DNA of 64,000 bases from Sphingosinicella humi (GCF_003129465.1 NZ_QFFF01000001.1:2640933-2704932); one strand, 5' to 3'. Positions 39,503 through 49,100 are shown, numbered from the stretch's first letter. Notes: generated from the letters alone by a model not told the origin. Numbers and translations are program-made.

Positions 39503-39999
39503 GGCGCGAGGCCAACAATTCCGTTCGTCCCGAGCGCAGTCGAGGGGCGTCCACGAGGATTCGGTGCAGCGCGCCTCGACTTCGCTCGGCACGAACGATC
39601 CTGTTGCTAACGGCGGCTCTGACTTGCGCCGCCCCAGCCGCCGCCGACTCCCTCCTGCCGCCGGCCGAATATGCCTACACCCAGCTCCCGAACCCGGAGC
39701 AGGAGGCGGAGGCGCTGGCGCTGATGGAGACGCTGCGCTGCCTCGTCTGCCAGGGACAGTCGATCGCCGACAGCGATGCCGAGATGGCGGGCGACATGCG
39801 CGCGCTCGTCCGGCAACGCATCGCCGCTGGAGAAAAGCCGGAGGCGATCCGTGCCTGGCTGATCGAGCGTTACGGCAATTGGGTGAGCTATGCGCCGCCG
39901 GTCGAGCCGCTGACCTGGCCGCTCTGGGCCGCGCCGATCCTGCTGCTGGCCGCTGGCGGCTGGCTGGCGCGGAACCGCTTCAGGCGGAGGAAAGGCTGA
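39499..39999 (+). CDS. ccmH: Cytochrome c maturation protein CcmH (N-terminal half type)
   Basis: CcmH is the membrane-bound thiol oxidoreductase of the haem lyase. The 166-residue product has a signal sequence, the redox motif LRCLVCQ (Cys81, Cys84), the helix EMAGDMRALVRQRIAAGEKPEAIRAWLIERYG, and a C-terminal anchor near 140-160. The start GTG at 39499 overlaps the ccmG stop. Residues of about 9-33 are encoded by a palindromic repeat, which supplies an Arg/Ser-rich n-region before the hydrophobic ILLLTAALTCAAPAAA. Non-ATG starts after the repeat exist but lack the positive charge. Confidence 0.93.
   Translation: MRREANNSVRPERSRGASTRIRCSAPRLRSARTILLLTAALTCAAPAAADSLLPPAEYAYTQLPNPEQEAEALALMETLRCLVCQGQSIADSDAEMAGDMRALVRQRIAAGEKPEAIRAWLIERYGNWVSYAPPVEPLTWPLWAAPILLLAAGGWLARNRFRRRKG
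39522..39597. repeat. Palindromic repeat inside the 5' end of ccmH
   Basis: CGTTCGT (39522-39528) pairs with ACGAACG (39591-39597), followed inward by GAGCG...CGCTC and CGAGG...CCTCG parts of the arms. The element is wholly in the ccmH frame and keeps it open. The same general type is normally intergenic in this kind of genome. Confidence 0.85.
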
Positions 40000-40631
40000 T
40001 GGGCTGGGTGCTGATCATAGTGATGGCGGTGCTGGTGTTCGCCGGCCTTTGGCGCTTCGGCAGGTTCGACAAGGTCGCGCTCCAGTTCCTCGGCGCCGCG
40101 TTGCTGGTCGCCTTCGCGGGCTATGCCTGGCAGGGCAGCCCGGGGCTGGAGGGGAAGCCCGTCCCTCCACCGATGCGCGAGAAGCTGCCCGAGACCGCCT
40201 TCGCCGAGGTCCGCGGCGGAATGCTCGGCGAGTTCGATACCGCCGCGCGCTGGCTGACCATCGCCGACAGCTACCACCGGCGCGGAGACACGCTGAACGC
40301 GGCGGGGGTGATCAGCTCGGCGCTCCGCGAACATCCGAACAATCCCGACCTGTGGGTGGGGCTCGGCAATGCGCTCGTCATTCACGCCGACGGCCTGATG
40401 ACGCCGTCGGCCGAGCTTGCCTTCCAGCGCGCCGCCGCCATCGCGCCCGATCATCCGGGCCCCAAATTCTTCTATGGTCTCGCGCTGGCCCAGGGCGGCA
40501 AGTTCGACGAGGCCGAGGCGATCTGGCGGGGCATCCTCGCCACCGCGCCGCCCGACGTGTCGTGGCGGCCGATGATCGAGGAGCGGCTGATGATGCTGGA
40601 TCAGGCGCGCGCGATGGGCATGGTGCGCTAG
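39999..40631 (+). CDS. ccmI: TPR-containing cytochrome c biogenesis protein CcmI/CycH-like
   Basis: CcmI helps present apocytochrome c to the haem lyase. The 210-residue protein has two short N-terminal membrane segments ([16 protein letters not shown] and [15 protein letters not shown]) and then tetratricopeptide units ([40 protein letters not shown]). It is shorter than CcmI of many alphaproteobacteria. The ATG at 39999 overlaps the ccmH stop by one base (TGATG). It is the last gene of the cluster, followed by a hairpin. Confidence 0.88.
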   Translation: MGWVLIIVMAVLVFAGLWRFGRFDKVALQFLGAALLVAFAGYAWQGSPGLEGKPVPPPMREKLPETAFAEVRGGMLGEFDTAARWLTIADSYHRRGDTLNAAGVISSALREHPNNPDLWVGLGNALVIHADGLMTPSAELAFQRAAAIAPDHPGPKFFYGLALAQGGKFDEAEAIWRGILATAPPDVSWRPMIEERLMMLDQARAMGMVR

Positions 40632-40657
40632 CCGCGGCCGAACTTGGAGAAACGGAT

Positions 40658-40683
40658 GTCATCCCGGCTTTCGCCGGGATGAC
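40658..40683. terminator. Perfect hairpin after the ccm operon
   Basis: GTCATCCCGGC (40658-40668), loop TTTC, GCCGGGATGAC (40673-40683): an 11-bp perfect stem between convergent ccmI and ald. It is also the shortest intact member of the GTCATCCCGGC repeat family, so repeat and terminator may be one. Confidence 0.7.
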
Positions 40684-40692
40684 GCCTGGTGC

Positions 40693-41793
40693 TTAGAACG
40701 TCACGAATTCTTCGCCGAGCGCCTCGGCGACCGCCTTGTGGCGGATCTTCCCGTCCATGACGTTGAGGCCGTTGGCGAGGTGCGGGTCGGCCTTCATCGC
40801 CGCTTCGGCGCCCATGTTGGCGAGCCTCAGCGCGAAGGGGAGGGTGGCGTTGTTGAGCGCGAACGTCGACGTGCGCGCCACCGCGCCCGGCATGTTGGCG
40901 ACGCAATAATGGATGACGCCGTCAACCTCGAACACAGGATCTTCGTGAGTCGTCGGTCGCGACGTCTCGAAACAACCGCCCTGGTCGATGGCGATGTCGA
41001 CGAGGACCGAGCCGCGCTTCATCGTCTTCAGCATGTCGCGGGTGACGAGCTTCGGCGCCGCCGCGCCGGGCACCAGGACCGCGCCGATGACAAGATGGGC
41101 GCTCTGAACCGCCGCCGCCACCGCCGCCTTTGACGCATAGGCCGTCTTGATCTGGCTTCCGAAGAACATGTCGAGTTCGGCGAGGCGCTTATTGCTGATG
41201 TCGTAGATGGTGACGTCGGCGCGCATGCCGACGGCCATCTGCGCTGCGTTGACGCCCGAGACGCCGCCGCCGAGAATCGCCACCTTGCCCGGGGCCACGC
41301 CCGGCACGCCGCCGAGCAGCACGCCGCGGCCGCCTTGTTCCTTTTCGAGATAGTGGGCGCCGACCTGGACCGACATGCGGCCGGCCACCTCGCTCATCGG
41401 CTTCAGCAGCGGTAGTGAGCGATCGTCCGCAGTCACCGTCTCATAAGCGATGCAGGTAGCGCCGGACTTCATCAGACCCTTCGCCTGCTCGGGATCGGGC
41501 GCCAGATGGAGATAGGTGAAGAGAAGGTGACGCGGCTCCAGCATCGCGATCTCCCGGGCCTGCGGCTCCTTCACCTTCACGATCATGTCGGCCCCGGCGA
41601 AGGTCGACTTCGCATCCGGCATGATCCGGGCCCCGGCGTCGACATAGTCCTGATCCTCGAAATCGATGCCGCCGCCCGCCTGCGTCTCGACGAGCACCTC
41701 ATGGCCGGCGGCCACCAGTTCCGCCACTGAAGGCGGAGTGAGGCCGACGCGATATTCGTGGTTCTTGATTTCCTTAGGCACGCCGACGCGCAT
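40693..41793 (-). CDS. ald: Alanine dehydrogenase
   Basis: Ald interconverts L-alanine and pyruvate plus ammonia with NAD, linking amino-acid breakdown to central metabolism. The 366-residue length is typical. Key residues are Lys75 (VKVKEP), His96 (LFTYLHLA), the dinucleotide motif [11 protein letters not shown] near 174-184 and Asp270 in VDIAIDQGG. The ATG at 41793 begins the conserved [11 protein letters not shown] 160-bp divergent gap separates it from kup. Confidence 0.97.
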   Translation of the reverse strand: MRVGVPKEIKNHEYRVGLTPPSVAELVAAGHEVLVETQAGGGIDFEDQDYVDAGARIMPDAKSTFAGADMIVKVKEPQAREIAMLEPRHLLFTYLHLAPDPEQAKGLMKSGATCIAYETVTADDRSLPLLKPMSEVAGRMSVQVGAHYLEKEQGGRGVLLGGVPGVAPGKVAILGGGVSGVNAAQMAVGMRADVTIYDISNKRLAELDMFFGSQIKTAYASKAAVAAAVQSAHLVIGAVLVPGAAAPKLVTRDMLKTMKRGSVLVDIAIDQGGCFETSRPTTHEDPVFEVDGVIHYCVANMPGAVARTSTFALNNATLPFALRLANMGAEAAMKADPHLANGLNVMDGKIRHKAVAEALGEEFVTF

Positions 41794-41953
41794 CTGAGAC
41801 TCCGTGGGAAAGGGTTGATCGCGGGTCTATAGTCCGGCGCGAACGCTTTGTCGCCATTGCGAAGCGGATGCAGGCCATGCTAAGCGCCGCGGCTTCTGGC
41901 CGAGCCGGCGAAGTTGAACAAGGGATCAAGGGGCGTTCCTCGCCCGCCTGGAA

Positions 41954-43882
41954 ATGACTGACACCGCCGCAGCATCGGAGCTCCCTGACTCGCGTCCCGC
42001 CAGTCACGGGGAGACTCAAGGCAGCCTCGTCAAGCTGACTGTCGGCGCCATCGGCGTCGTCTTCGGAGACATCGGAACCAGCCCGCTTTACGCCTTCCGC
42101 GAGACTTTCGCGGGACACCATCCGCTGACTCTCGACGAGATCCACATCTACGGCGTCCTGTCGCTGGTCTTCTGGTCGATGATGCTGGTCGTGACCGTCA
42201 AATATGTCATGATCCTGATGCGCGCCGACAATAAGGGCGAGGGCGGCAGCCTTGCTCTCCTCGCGCTCATCTCCCGAAGTGGCGGCAGCGGCGGCAGGAA
42301 GCGATGGACGGCGGGCATCGTCCTCCTTGGCGTCTTCGCCTGCGCGCTATTCTATGGCGACAGCATGATCACGCCGGCCATTTCGGTGTTGGGCGCCGTC
42401 GAAGGACTCACGGTCATCGAGACGAGCCTGGAGCCGTTGGTCGTCCCGATCGCCATAGGGATCCTGCTGGGGCTTTTTCTTATCCAGAAGGCCGGCACGG
42501 CGCGCGTCGGCATTTTCTTCGGGCCGATCGTCGCCGTCTATTTCACGACGATAGCCGTGCTCGGCATGCTCAGCATCCTGCGCGATCCGACCATCCTTTG
42601 GGCGCTAAATCCTTATTACGCGTTGAATTTCTTCTTCATCGATGGCTGGAAAGCTTTTCTCGCACTGGGTTCCGTCGTGCTCGCCGTGACGGGCGCCGAG
42701 GCTCTCTACGCCGACATGGGCCATTTCGGCCGGCGCCCGATTCGCGCCGCCTGGGTCTATTTCGTCCTGCCGGCGCTAATGCTGAACTATCTCGGCCAGG
42801 GCGTGCTGCTGATCGGCGACCCCGAAGCCATCCAGAATCCCTTCTATCGCCTGGCCCCCGACTGGTTCCGCCTGCCGCTCGTGATCATCGCGACATCGGC
42901 TGCGATCATCGCCAGCCAGGCCGTGATCTCCGGCGCCTTTTCGGTGACTCAGCAGGCGATCCAGCTCGGCTTCATTCCGCGTCTCAGCATTCAGCACACC
43001 AGCGCCGCGGCCGCCGGGCAGATATATATCCCGGTCATCAACTGGGCACTGATGGTCATGGTCATCCTCCTCGTCCTCTTCTTCCAGAATTCGAGCAACC
43101 TCGCCGCCGCCTATGGCATTGCCGTCACCGGCGCGATGCTGATCGACACCTGTCTCCTCACGGTGGTGCTGCTGACGCTCTGGAAGTGGAAGCCGTGGCT
43201 CGCGCTGCCTCTGCTCGCGCTATTCTTCATCATCGACATCGCTTATTTCGCGGCCAATCTCACCAAGGTGCCCGACGGCGGCTGGTTCCCGCTGCTGATC
43301 GGCCTCGTCGCCTTCACCTTGCTCACGACCTGGGCGCGGGGAAGGCAGCTGATGCTGGCCCGGATGCGCGAAGCCTCCATGCCGGTCGAGATTTTCGTCA
43401 AGTCCGCCGCCAACAGCGCCACCCGTGTGCCCGGCACTGCGGTGTTCATGACGACCTCGCCCGACGGCGTGCCACACTCGCTGCTCCACAATCTGAAGCA
43501 CAACAAGGTGCTGCACGAGCGCGTGATGCTGCTGACGGTCCGCATCGAGGACGAGCCCTATGTTCCCGATACGGAGCGGGCCGAGATCACCAGCCTCGGC
43601 AGCGGTTTCTACCGGCTCGTCCTGCGCTACGGCTTCATGCAGGATTCGGACGTGCCGGCGGCCCTGAAGCGAGTGGGAAGCTGCGGGCCCGAGTTCAAGA
43701 TGATGGACACCAGCTTCTTCCTCGCGCGCCAGACTCTGCTCACCGGCGGGTCCAAGCCCGGCATGGCCATCTGGCGCGAAAAGCTCTTCTCCTGGATGCT
43801 GCGGAATGCGGAGAGCGCGATGGAGTTCTTCAAGCTCCCGCCCAACCGGGTGGTCGAGCTCGGTAGCCAGGTGGAAATCTGA
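41954..43882 (+). CDS. kup: Kup-type potassium transporter
   Basis: Kup takes up potassium, probably with protons, across the inner membrane. The 642-residue protein has about 12 membrane segments, with the first-helix signature [17 protein letters not shown], then [13 protein letters not shown] and [19 protein letters not shown], and a soluble C-terminal part from about residue 460. The ATG at 41954 begins a short Ala/Ser-rich leader before the first helix. Its stop codon overlaps the likely CTG start of the next gene. Confidence 0.97.
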   Translation: MTDTAAASELPDSRPASHGETQGSLVKLTVGAIGVVFGDIGTSPLYAFRETFAGHHPLTLDEIHIYGVLSLVFWSMMLVVTVKYVMILMRADNKGEGGSLALLALISRSGGSGGRKRWTAGIVLLGVFACALFYGDSMITPAISVLGAVEGLTVIETSLEPLVVPIAIGILLGLFLIQKAGTARVGIFFGPIVAVYFTTIAVLGMLSILRDPTILWALNPYYALNFFFIDGWKAFLALGSVVLAVTGAEALYADMGHFGRRPIRAAWVYFVLPALMLNYLGQGVLLIGDPEAIQNPFYRLAPDWFRLPLVIIATSAAIIASQAVISGAFSVTQQAIQLGFIPRLSIQHTSAAAAGQIYIPVINWALMVMVILLVLFFQNSSNLAAAYGIAVTGAMLIDTCLLTVVLLTLWKWKPWLALPLLALFFIIDIAYFAANLTKVPDGGWFPLLIGLVAFTLLTTWARGRQLMLARMREASMPVEIFVKSAANSATRVPGTAVFMTTSPDGVPHSLLHNLKHNKVLHERVMLLTVRIEDEPYVPDTERAEITSLGSGFYRLVLRYGFMQDSDVPAALKRVGSCGPEFKMMDTSFFLARQTLLTGGSKPGMAIWREKLFSWMLRNAESAMEFFKLPPNRVVELGSQVEI

Positions 43883-44391
43883 GCCAGCGCCCCGCTCCGA
43901 TCGTCGTCACCGCTTTGTTCGGCGACGGCGACAATGGCTGGCTCCAGGACCTGCGGCAGACGCATTATCCGCCCGACCGGAACCGGGTGCCCGCGCACCT
44001 CACCTTGTTTCATCATCTGCCGCCCAGCGTTGAGACGGAACTGCATGGGCGCCTCGCCATCTATGCCTCGGTCGCGCCGCCCCGGGCGCGTCTTGCCGGG
44101 ATCGTCGATCTCGGCGAGGGCACCGCCTTCCGTGTCGATAGCGAGGAGCTGGAGGATATTCGCGACGACCTCGCCGAGGCGCTCCGCGGTCTCCTGACGC
44201 CACAGGACCAATCGCCATGGCGGCCCCATGTCACCATCCAGAACAAGGTGGAGCCGCGCGAGGCGAGGCGGCTTCAAGCGACCCTCCGCGCCAGCTTCGA
44301 GCCACGTCCGCTCGCGATCAAGGGCCTGGCATCGTGGCGCTATCTGGGCGGCCCGTGGGAGCCGATCCGGACTTACAGCTTTCGCGGCTAA
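43879..44391 (+). CDS. 2'-5' RNA ligase-like 2H phosphoesterase
   Basis: The 170-residue product belongs to the 2H superfamily, which acts on 2',5' or cyclic phosphodiesters. The two catalytic HxT motifs are visible as AHLTLF and PHVTIQ. Family members usually start with a beta strand like [11 protein letters not shown], which lies upstream of the first TTG (43915) and has no ATG. A CTG at 43879, overlapping the kup TGA as CTGA, gives exactly this start, so I prefer it. The substrate is unknown. Confidence 0.8.
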   Translation: MSQRPAPIVVTALFGDGDNGWLQDLRQTHYPPDRNRVPAHLTLFHHLPPSVETELHGRLAIYASVAPPRARLAGIVDLGEGTAFRVDSEELEDIRDDLAEALRGLLTPQDQSPWRPHVTIQNKVEPREARRLQATLRASFEPRPLAIKGLASWRYLGGPWEPIRTYSFRG

Positions 44392-44402
44392 CCTCCGCCT
44401 CT

Positions 44403-44515
44403 CGTCATCCCGGCGAAAGCCGGGACCCAAGACCACGGCATTCTCGGCGAGGCGATGCGCCTGTCGTCCTTCTGCTCACCCAGATGTCTTTGATCCCGGC
44501 TTCGTCGCGATGACG
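44403..44515. repeat. Long intergenic palindrome, GTCATCCCGGC family
   Basis: CGTCATCCCGGCGAAAGCCG at 44403 and onward pairs with a decayed arm ending GCGATGACG at 44515, including ACCCAAGA against TCTTTGAT. It sits between the convergent 2H phosphoesterase and DUF3775 genes and resembles the element at 25203-25318. Confidence 0.85.
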
Positions 44516-44519
44516 CTAG

Positions 44520-44957
44520 CTAGTCCATCTGCCCCACGCCCTCGCAGCTGAAATCGAACGCGGCGAGGCCCGATTCCAGGTGCGAGGCGAGGAGCGGCAT
44601 GTCCATGAGCTCGTCGATCGCCGCCTCACTGTCTTCCTCGACGCTGTCCATCGCCTCCTGGAAGGCGTCGTCCCATTCGCTGGCGTCGTAGGTGCCGCGT
44701 CCCACCCAGGCCAGCGCCAGGGTTTCGGCGAGCTGATCGTCGGCCAAATCGTCGAGCATGGCGCGGATTTCTTCTTCGACACCGGTGTTGAGCTCGTCCT
44801 CAAGGGCGGAGAGCGCCTCTCCGCTCTCGTCGTCATCGTCGAGGTCGTCGACATTGTCGGCGTCCTCATCGGGATCGACCGCGGGCACCTGCGCTTCATT
44901 CTCGCGGGCGCGGAGGATAAGCCTGCAAAGCGTATCGATCGGGTTCAGCAATTCCAT
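44520..44957 (-). CDS. DUF3775 domain protein
   Basis: The 145-residue acidic, soluble protein has no signal peptide. It matches from memory the DUF3775 family of alphaproteobacteria, with the short start MELLNPIDTLCRLILRARE, a very acidic stretch of Asp and Glu near 30-50 and then a helical domain (MLDDLADDQLAETLALAWVGRG, ASHLESGL). The function is unknown. The ATG at 44957 is the start of the conserved part; a longer frame up to 45023 adds nothing recognisable. Confidence 0.8.
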   Translation of the reverse strand: MELLNPIDTLCRLILRARENEAQVPAVDPDEDADNVDDLDDDDESGEALSALEDELNTGVEEEIRAMLDDLADDQLAETLALAWVGRGTYDASEWDDAFQEAMDSVEEDSEAAIDELMDMPLLASHLESGLAAFDFSCEGVGQMD

Positions 44958-45105
44958 CTGTCGTCTCCGTCGGCCGGCGGCCTTTCCATCGTGAACGACA
45001 GGCGGAGCGGCGGGTTCCGGCAAGGCGTTTCCGCCAGTTGACCGGCGCGGCGGCGCTGCTTATAGGCCGCGCACGCCCGCGCCGAAGCGCCGCGGCACGC
45101 CGTGG

Positions 45106-45182
45106 GGCGGAGTAGCTCAGCTGGTTAGAGCAGCGGAATCATAATCCGCGTGTCGGGGGTTCAAGTCCCTCCTCCGCTACCA
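45106..45182 (+). tRNA. tRNA-Met (anticodon CAU), elongator type
   Basis: A 77-nt cloverleaf: acceptor GGCGGAG/CTCCGCT (first pair G-U), D arm GCTCAGCTGGTTAGAGC, anticodon stem GCGGA/TCCGC with loop ATCATAA, T arm GGGGG-TTCAAGT-CCCTC, CCA encoded. Lack of the initiator's three G-C anticodon pairs argues for elongator Met; a lysidine-modified tRNA-Ile cannot be fully excluded. Confidence 0.92.
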
Positions 45183-45660
45183 TCCTTTTACATCGGAATA
45201 TCAGGGCATTAGCTGCCGTCGCGGCATCGAATTCGGTCGCTTAGCCCTTTCTTGTTGCGTCCCGGTGAATATCGTGGCTTTCCGCCATTTCTGTCCGGCT
45301 CCCAGCGCGTCCGTGCAACATGGACGCGACATGCTGCGCGTGCATTTTGTCCTAGGCGGTGCATTTGGCTGGGGATGCGGCTTTAGCGGGCGTCCGCTTT
45401 CCACCCTTTCCGGACGTTCCCGAGAGTGCTTGAACTTCCGAAAAGCGGACGCTCGCCCTAACTAGTCGGCTATGTCCGAAGCGGACTCTGCAGAGCATTA
45501 GGCCGTCAGCTCCGGCTGTCGAACGAGCACGAGGAGTACGGCGGCCACCATGACCTTAATAGCCTCCACTGCGAATGCCGGCTCCACAGGGCAAAGCGGC
45601 CAAGTCTAAGACCATCAGCAGGAGGGCCCCAATGCTGAGCGCCGGTGCAAGCCTCCACGC
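45183..45660. other. 478-bp region after tRNA-Met without a recognised gene
   Basis: No supported gene. It contains GTCCGCTTTCCACCC at 45392-45406, then CGGACGTTC (45411), AAAGCGGAC (45442) and ATGTCCGAAGCGGAC (45472-45486), the same repeat family found in the accessory patch near 62.7 and 63.2 kb. The position next to a tRNA and the repeats suggest a past insertion, but no integrase or attachment-site duplicate is visible. Confidence 0.55.
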
Positions 45661-46302
45661 CTATTCGACGCCGGAGTCCGCCGTTTCGCCGAGCGGCTCC
45701 AGTCCGGCGAGGAGGGCGATGCGGACGGCCATGGAGAGGCCGCGCGCGCCGAGCTTTTCCATGATGTTGGCGCGATAGACTTCGACCGTGCGGACGCTGA
45801 GGCCCAGCTCATAGGCGATGAGCTTGTTCGGTAAGGCGGCCAGAAGCCCACGAAGCACCTCTACCTCCCGGCGAGACAATGCCTCCACCTTGGCACGCGC
45901 CTCGCGAACCTTCTCGCGCTCCTCGAGCGAGGCGTCCAGGCTCTCGAGAGCATCCTTGACCGTCGCGAGAAGCGTCTCGTTCCTATAGGGCTTCTCCAGA
46001 AAATCCGCGGCGCCGCTCTTCATCGCCTGGACGGCCATCCCGACGTCGCCCTGCCCGGTGAGGATGATCACGGGATAGTCGCACCCGCGCTCCTGCATGA
46101 TCCGCTGGACCTCAAGGCCGGACAGCCCCGGCATATGGATGTCCAGCAGCACGCAGCCGGGCTCGGCCGTGTCTAGGCGCTCGAGGAAGGGGATGCCGGA
46201 CGGGAAGGCTTCGACTTGGTAGCCCGCCACCGTCAGCAGCATTTCGGCCGATTCCCGGACGGAATCCTCATCGTCGACAAGATAGACTGTTCGATGGGTC
46301 AT
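45661..46302 (-). CDS. FixJ-type response regulator
   Basis: The 213-residue protein has a receiver domain with Asp10/Asp11, phospho-acceptor Asp54 (LLDIHMPG), Thr82 and Lys104, and a C-terminal LuxR-type helix-turn-helix (LSRREVEVLRGLLAALPNKLIAYELGLSVRTVEVYRANIMEKL). FixJ relatives activate promoters after phosphorylation. Its ATG overlaps the stop of the upstream histidine kinase gene, so the two are a cognate pair. The pilus locus downstream is a possible, unproven target. Confidence 0.94.
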   Translation of the reverse strand: MTHRTVYLVDDEDSVRESAEMLLTVAGYQVEAFPSGIPFLERLDTAEPGCVLLDIHMPGLSGLEVQRIMQERGCDYPVIILTGQGDVGMAVQAMKSGAADFLEKPYRNETLLATVKDALESLDASLEEREKVREARAKVEALSRREVEVLRGLLAALPNKLIAYELGLSVRTVEVYRANIMEKLGARGLSMAVRIALLAGLEPLGETADSGVE

Positions 46303-48404
46303 GGGGCATCCTCCGCTCGATGGAACAAGGGCAGCGTGAAGTGAAATTCCGCGCCTCCGCCGGGCGCCTGGCCGATCCAGATCTCCCCGCCGTGGGTTTC
46401 GACGATCCGCTTGCAGATGGAGAGCCCCACACCCATCCCCGTGGCCTTGGAAGAAGTGAAGGGCGTGAACAGCGTGGAGGCTACCTCCTCGCTAATCCCG
46501 GGACCGGTGTCGCGGATGATGATCTCGGCGCATTTTTGTGGCCTGGCGCGCGTGGAGATGGTGATCCGACGCGGGCCGGCCGCCTGCTGCATCATGGCCT
46601 CGGCCGCATTGCGAACGATGTTGACGATGACTTGCTGAATCTGGACGCGGTCGGCGAGCACATATTCGGCTTCAGGAGAGAGCGAACATTCCAGGTTGAT
46701 CGCCTTGTGCCCCACATTGGCCAGTCCCAGCAGGACGGCATTGTTGATGATGTCCGGTAGCGACTCCCGCTGCATGTCGGCCTCGCCGCGCGAGATGAAT
46801 TCACGAAGCCTCCTGACGATCTCGCCGGCGCGAAGGGCTTCCTCCTTGGCGCGCGAGACTGCATCCGCGACATGCTTTCGTGTCGCGGGCGGGGGCTCGG
46901 GATGGGAAAGCACCATTTCCGCCGCACCCAGAAAATTGGCAGCCGCCGTGAGCGGCTGATTCAGCTCATGGGCGAGGGCTGCGGCCATTTCGCCCATCGA
47001 GCTCAGACGCGAGACTTCGATCAGTTCGGACTGGAGTTGGAGAAGCCGGGAGTCACGCTCCAGAAGCGCCTCTTGGACCTGACGCTCCTTGGTGACGTCG
47101 GTGAACGAGACGAGCGTGATCGGCGGGGTGGCTTCGCCTTGCCTGTAGAGCACCCATCGCGCCGAGACCCAAAGCTCGCGGCCGTCGCGGGTCCGGTGGC
47201 GAAGTTCCCCCTGCCAAGCGTCGTTTTCGAGGAGGAGAGTGTCGAGGCGCCCGAAATCCGGAGCGCATTGCCCGAGCACATCGGCGCAGAATCTTCCCTC
47301 GGCTTCGTGCGCTTTCCAGCCATAGAGCGTCTCGCAGCCCTTGCTCCAGTAGACGATCCTCCCGTCAAAATCCTGGAGGAGGATCGGGGAGAGGTCGAGC
47401 GCGCGGGCCACCTCCAGCCGGTTTCGCTGCTCATCCCCGATCATCACCGCGGCGGCGAGTGCCAGCAGGGTCAGGAGGAGGACGGCGCCGAGCACGACGA
47501 GGAGGAACCGAACGTCGGCTCCGTAAAGACCGATCCGATGGCCTCGGTCGGCCAGCCAGCCCAGCGGCAATGGGGTAAGGGCGATGACCAGCAATATCCG
47601 AGCGATACGCGCGCGGCTGTCATTGGAAAGCAGGATCCCGACCCAGCTTGCCTTGGGGCGCACCAAAAGGAGGGCGCAGAACACGGCCGCGAGCGAGAAG
47701 GCTGTCTGGAACGGCATGATCAAAGTCGCATCGACTTCGCCCGGCCGACGGCCGCTCAGTAAAATGTGACCCAGGAAGGACAGGAGGGTGACGGCAAGCC
47801 CCGCCGTGCCGCTGATGACGGCGAGCAATCTCCGGCCGCTCTTATGGTCAGTGATCATGAACGCCGCGATGGCGAAAAGGATAAAGCAGGGCCCCACCGC
47901 AATCGCGACCGGGTCCCCCCAGGCCGAGACCGCATTTGCGAAGGGTAGAGTGAGGGCCGAAGCAAGCGGCAAGCCCGGCACAAGGATGGCCAATCCGATG
48001 AGCGCGCAGAGGAGGGCTACGCTTTTGGCGATCCAGCGCGGGCCGATCATCAGGAGAACGACAGCGAGGCTGCACAACATGAGGCCCACGGCCGCGAGAG
48101 GAGGCGCCGGACGTTCTGCCTGGAGGAGTTGCAGGACCCCGCCTGTTCCCCAGAGCGTGCCCGCCAAGGCCAGGCCGCCCAGAACAAAGGTGAGAGTCGC
48201 CGCCAAGCCGGGCAGCCGGCGGGCTCTCTTGCTTGGCCACGCGACAGGCTCCCGATGAAGGGCCTCATCCGGCCCGATATCGCCCCTCAAGGAGCGACTG
48301 AGGGCATCGCCGAGGCGGGGTGTAGAACCGGGCTCCGAGGGACGAGACAAGGTCCCGATGGCCTCCGAGGCCGCTCGGGAGCGACGGATCACCCGGCGTT
48401 CCAT
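46299..48404 (-). CDS. Membrane-bound hybrid-free sensor histidine kinase with PAS domain
   Basis: The 701-residue protein begins with a basic cytoplasmic stretch, then about eight membrane segments between residues 65 and 330. A PAS domain follows at about 335-450 (ALDLSPILLQDFDGRIVYWSKGCETLYGW). The kinase core has the phospho-acceptor histidine in ALAHELNQPLTA near 477 and the ATP-binding N, G1 and G2 boxes (NIVRNAAEAM, DTGPGIS, GMGVGLSICKRIV). The layout resembles FixL, but no haem-binding histidine is evident, and the multi-span input domain suggests a membrane signal. Confidence 0.92.
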   Translation of the reverse strand: MERRVIRRSRAASEAIGTLSRPSEPGSTPRLGDALSRSLRGDIGPDEALHREPVAWPSKRARRLPGLAATLTFVLGGLALAGTLWGTGGVLQLLQAERPAPPLAAVGLMLCSLAVVLLMIGPRWIAKSVALLCALIGLAILVPGLPLASALTLPFANAVSAWGDPVAIAVGPCFILFAIAAFMITDHKSGRRLLAVISGTAGLAVTLLSFLGHILLSGRRPGEVDATLIMPFQTAFSLAAVFCALLLVRPKASWVGILLSNDSRARIARILLVIALTPLPLGWLADRGHRIGLYGADVRFLLVVLGAVLLLTLLALAAAVMIGDEQRNRLEVARALDLSPILLQDFDGRIVYWSKGCETLYGWKAHEAEGRFCADVLGQCAPDFGRLDTLLLENDAWQGELRHRTRDGRELWVSARWVLYRQGEATPPITLVSFTDVTKERQVQEALLERDSRLLQLQSELIEVSRLSSMGEMAAALAHELNQPLTAAANFLGAAEMVLSHPEPPPATRKHVADAVSRAKEEALRAGEIVRRLREFISRGEADMQRESLPDIINNAVLLGLANVGHKAINLECSLSPEAEYVLADRVQIQQVIVNIVRNAAEAMMQQAAGPRRITISTRARPQKCAEIIIRDTGPGISEEVASTLFTPFTSSKATGMGVGLSICKRIVETHGGEIWIGQAPGGGAEFHFTLPLFHRAEDAP

Positions 48405-48636
48405 GCGGGAGGAGGCAGGCGGCTTGAATGCTGAGCGTGTGGTGGCCGACCCGTAGGAGACGCCAACGCGCGATTCACCGGATCACGCCTTGGACTACGC
48501 AACGCCAACTGCGCTACCGGACAAAGTCGCCGATGAGCACGCAACGGCTGGAACCACGCACACCCAACTGAGAACATCATCAACGAACGTGACGGGGGCG
48601 GAAAGGTTCCTGATTCAAGGGCTTCGTGGGTGGCGC

Positions 48637-49011
48637 CTAGATCGTTCCGATCATCCCGATCGTGCCCAGCACGTCTTCGGATGTGAAAGGTTTCACGAGA
48701 ACCGCGCATCCTTCGGGCGCGCCGTCCGGCAAGGACCAGCAGGGCTCGTCTTCCACCATCAGGACGGGGTTGCCTATCCAGCCCTTGGCGCGAAGCGTGT
48801 CCATGAAATCGGGGCAGGTCCGGCCGAGCAGTTCGAGATCGACAAACAGGATCGCGTCGCCTGAGCAGTGCGATTCAAGGAAGCGATCTATATCGTCGAA
48901 CGCACGGACGGCGAAGCCGCAGGCGGCGAGCACGAACGAGAGGGACGTTCGGAGCCCCTCGTCGCGGGCAATGACGGCCGCGGGTGCGCCTTTCCTTTGT
49001 GCCACATCCAC
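48637..49011 (-). CDS. Orphan response-regulator receiver domain
   Basis: The 124-residue protein is a stand-alone receiver: an acidic pair in VIARDEGLRTSL, a candidate phospho-acceptor Asp in ILFVDLELLG near 60, and the conserved LVKPF lysine-proline near 105. The usual Thr/Ser position reads as VEDEP, so signalling may be altered. I chose the GTG at 49011 because AAGGA precedes it by 7 nt; a TTG at 49050 is the alternative. It sits between the FixL/FixJ pair and the divergent pilus operon. Confidence 0.75.
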   Translation of the reverse strand: MDVAQRKGAPAAVIARDEGLRTSLSFVLAACGFAVRAFDDIDRFLESHCSGDAILFVDLELLGRTCPDFMDTLRAKGWIGNPVLMVEDEPCWSLPDGAPEGCAVLVKPFTSEDVLGTIGMIGTI

Positions 49012-49085
49012 GCACTGGTCCTTTTCCAAGATGCGTCGCGCATCGATCAAAGCAACCGTCTACGGCGAACCTGGGAGGAGGAAAA

Positions 49086-49100
49086 TTAAGTAGAATTACG
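49086..49100. promoter_or_regulatory. Tad-locus upstream motif, copy 1
   Basis: TTAAGTAGAATTACG at 49086-49100 lies 134 bp before the chosen start of the first TadE-like gene (113 bp before the ATG at 49213). It shares TTAAGTA and TACG with the copy at 55814 upstream of the Flp pilin. Confidence 0.5.

Noticed and set aside
45106..45182. tRNA-Ile(CAU) instead of tRNA-Met
   Set aside because: The sequence resembles elongator tRNA-Met of alphaproteobacteria as remembered; identity elements for lysidine modification are not evident. Not fully excluded.
45183..45660. Small open frames after tRNA-Met as genes
   Set aside because: No ribosome-binding sites, no recognisable protein features, and repeats of the GTCCGC family run through them.
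48389..48709. Open frame opposite the gap upstream of the sensor kinase
   Set aside because: It is Arg/Pro-rich with no start signal and overlaps the receiver gene; no support.
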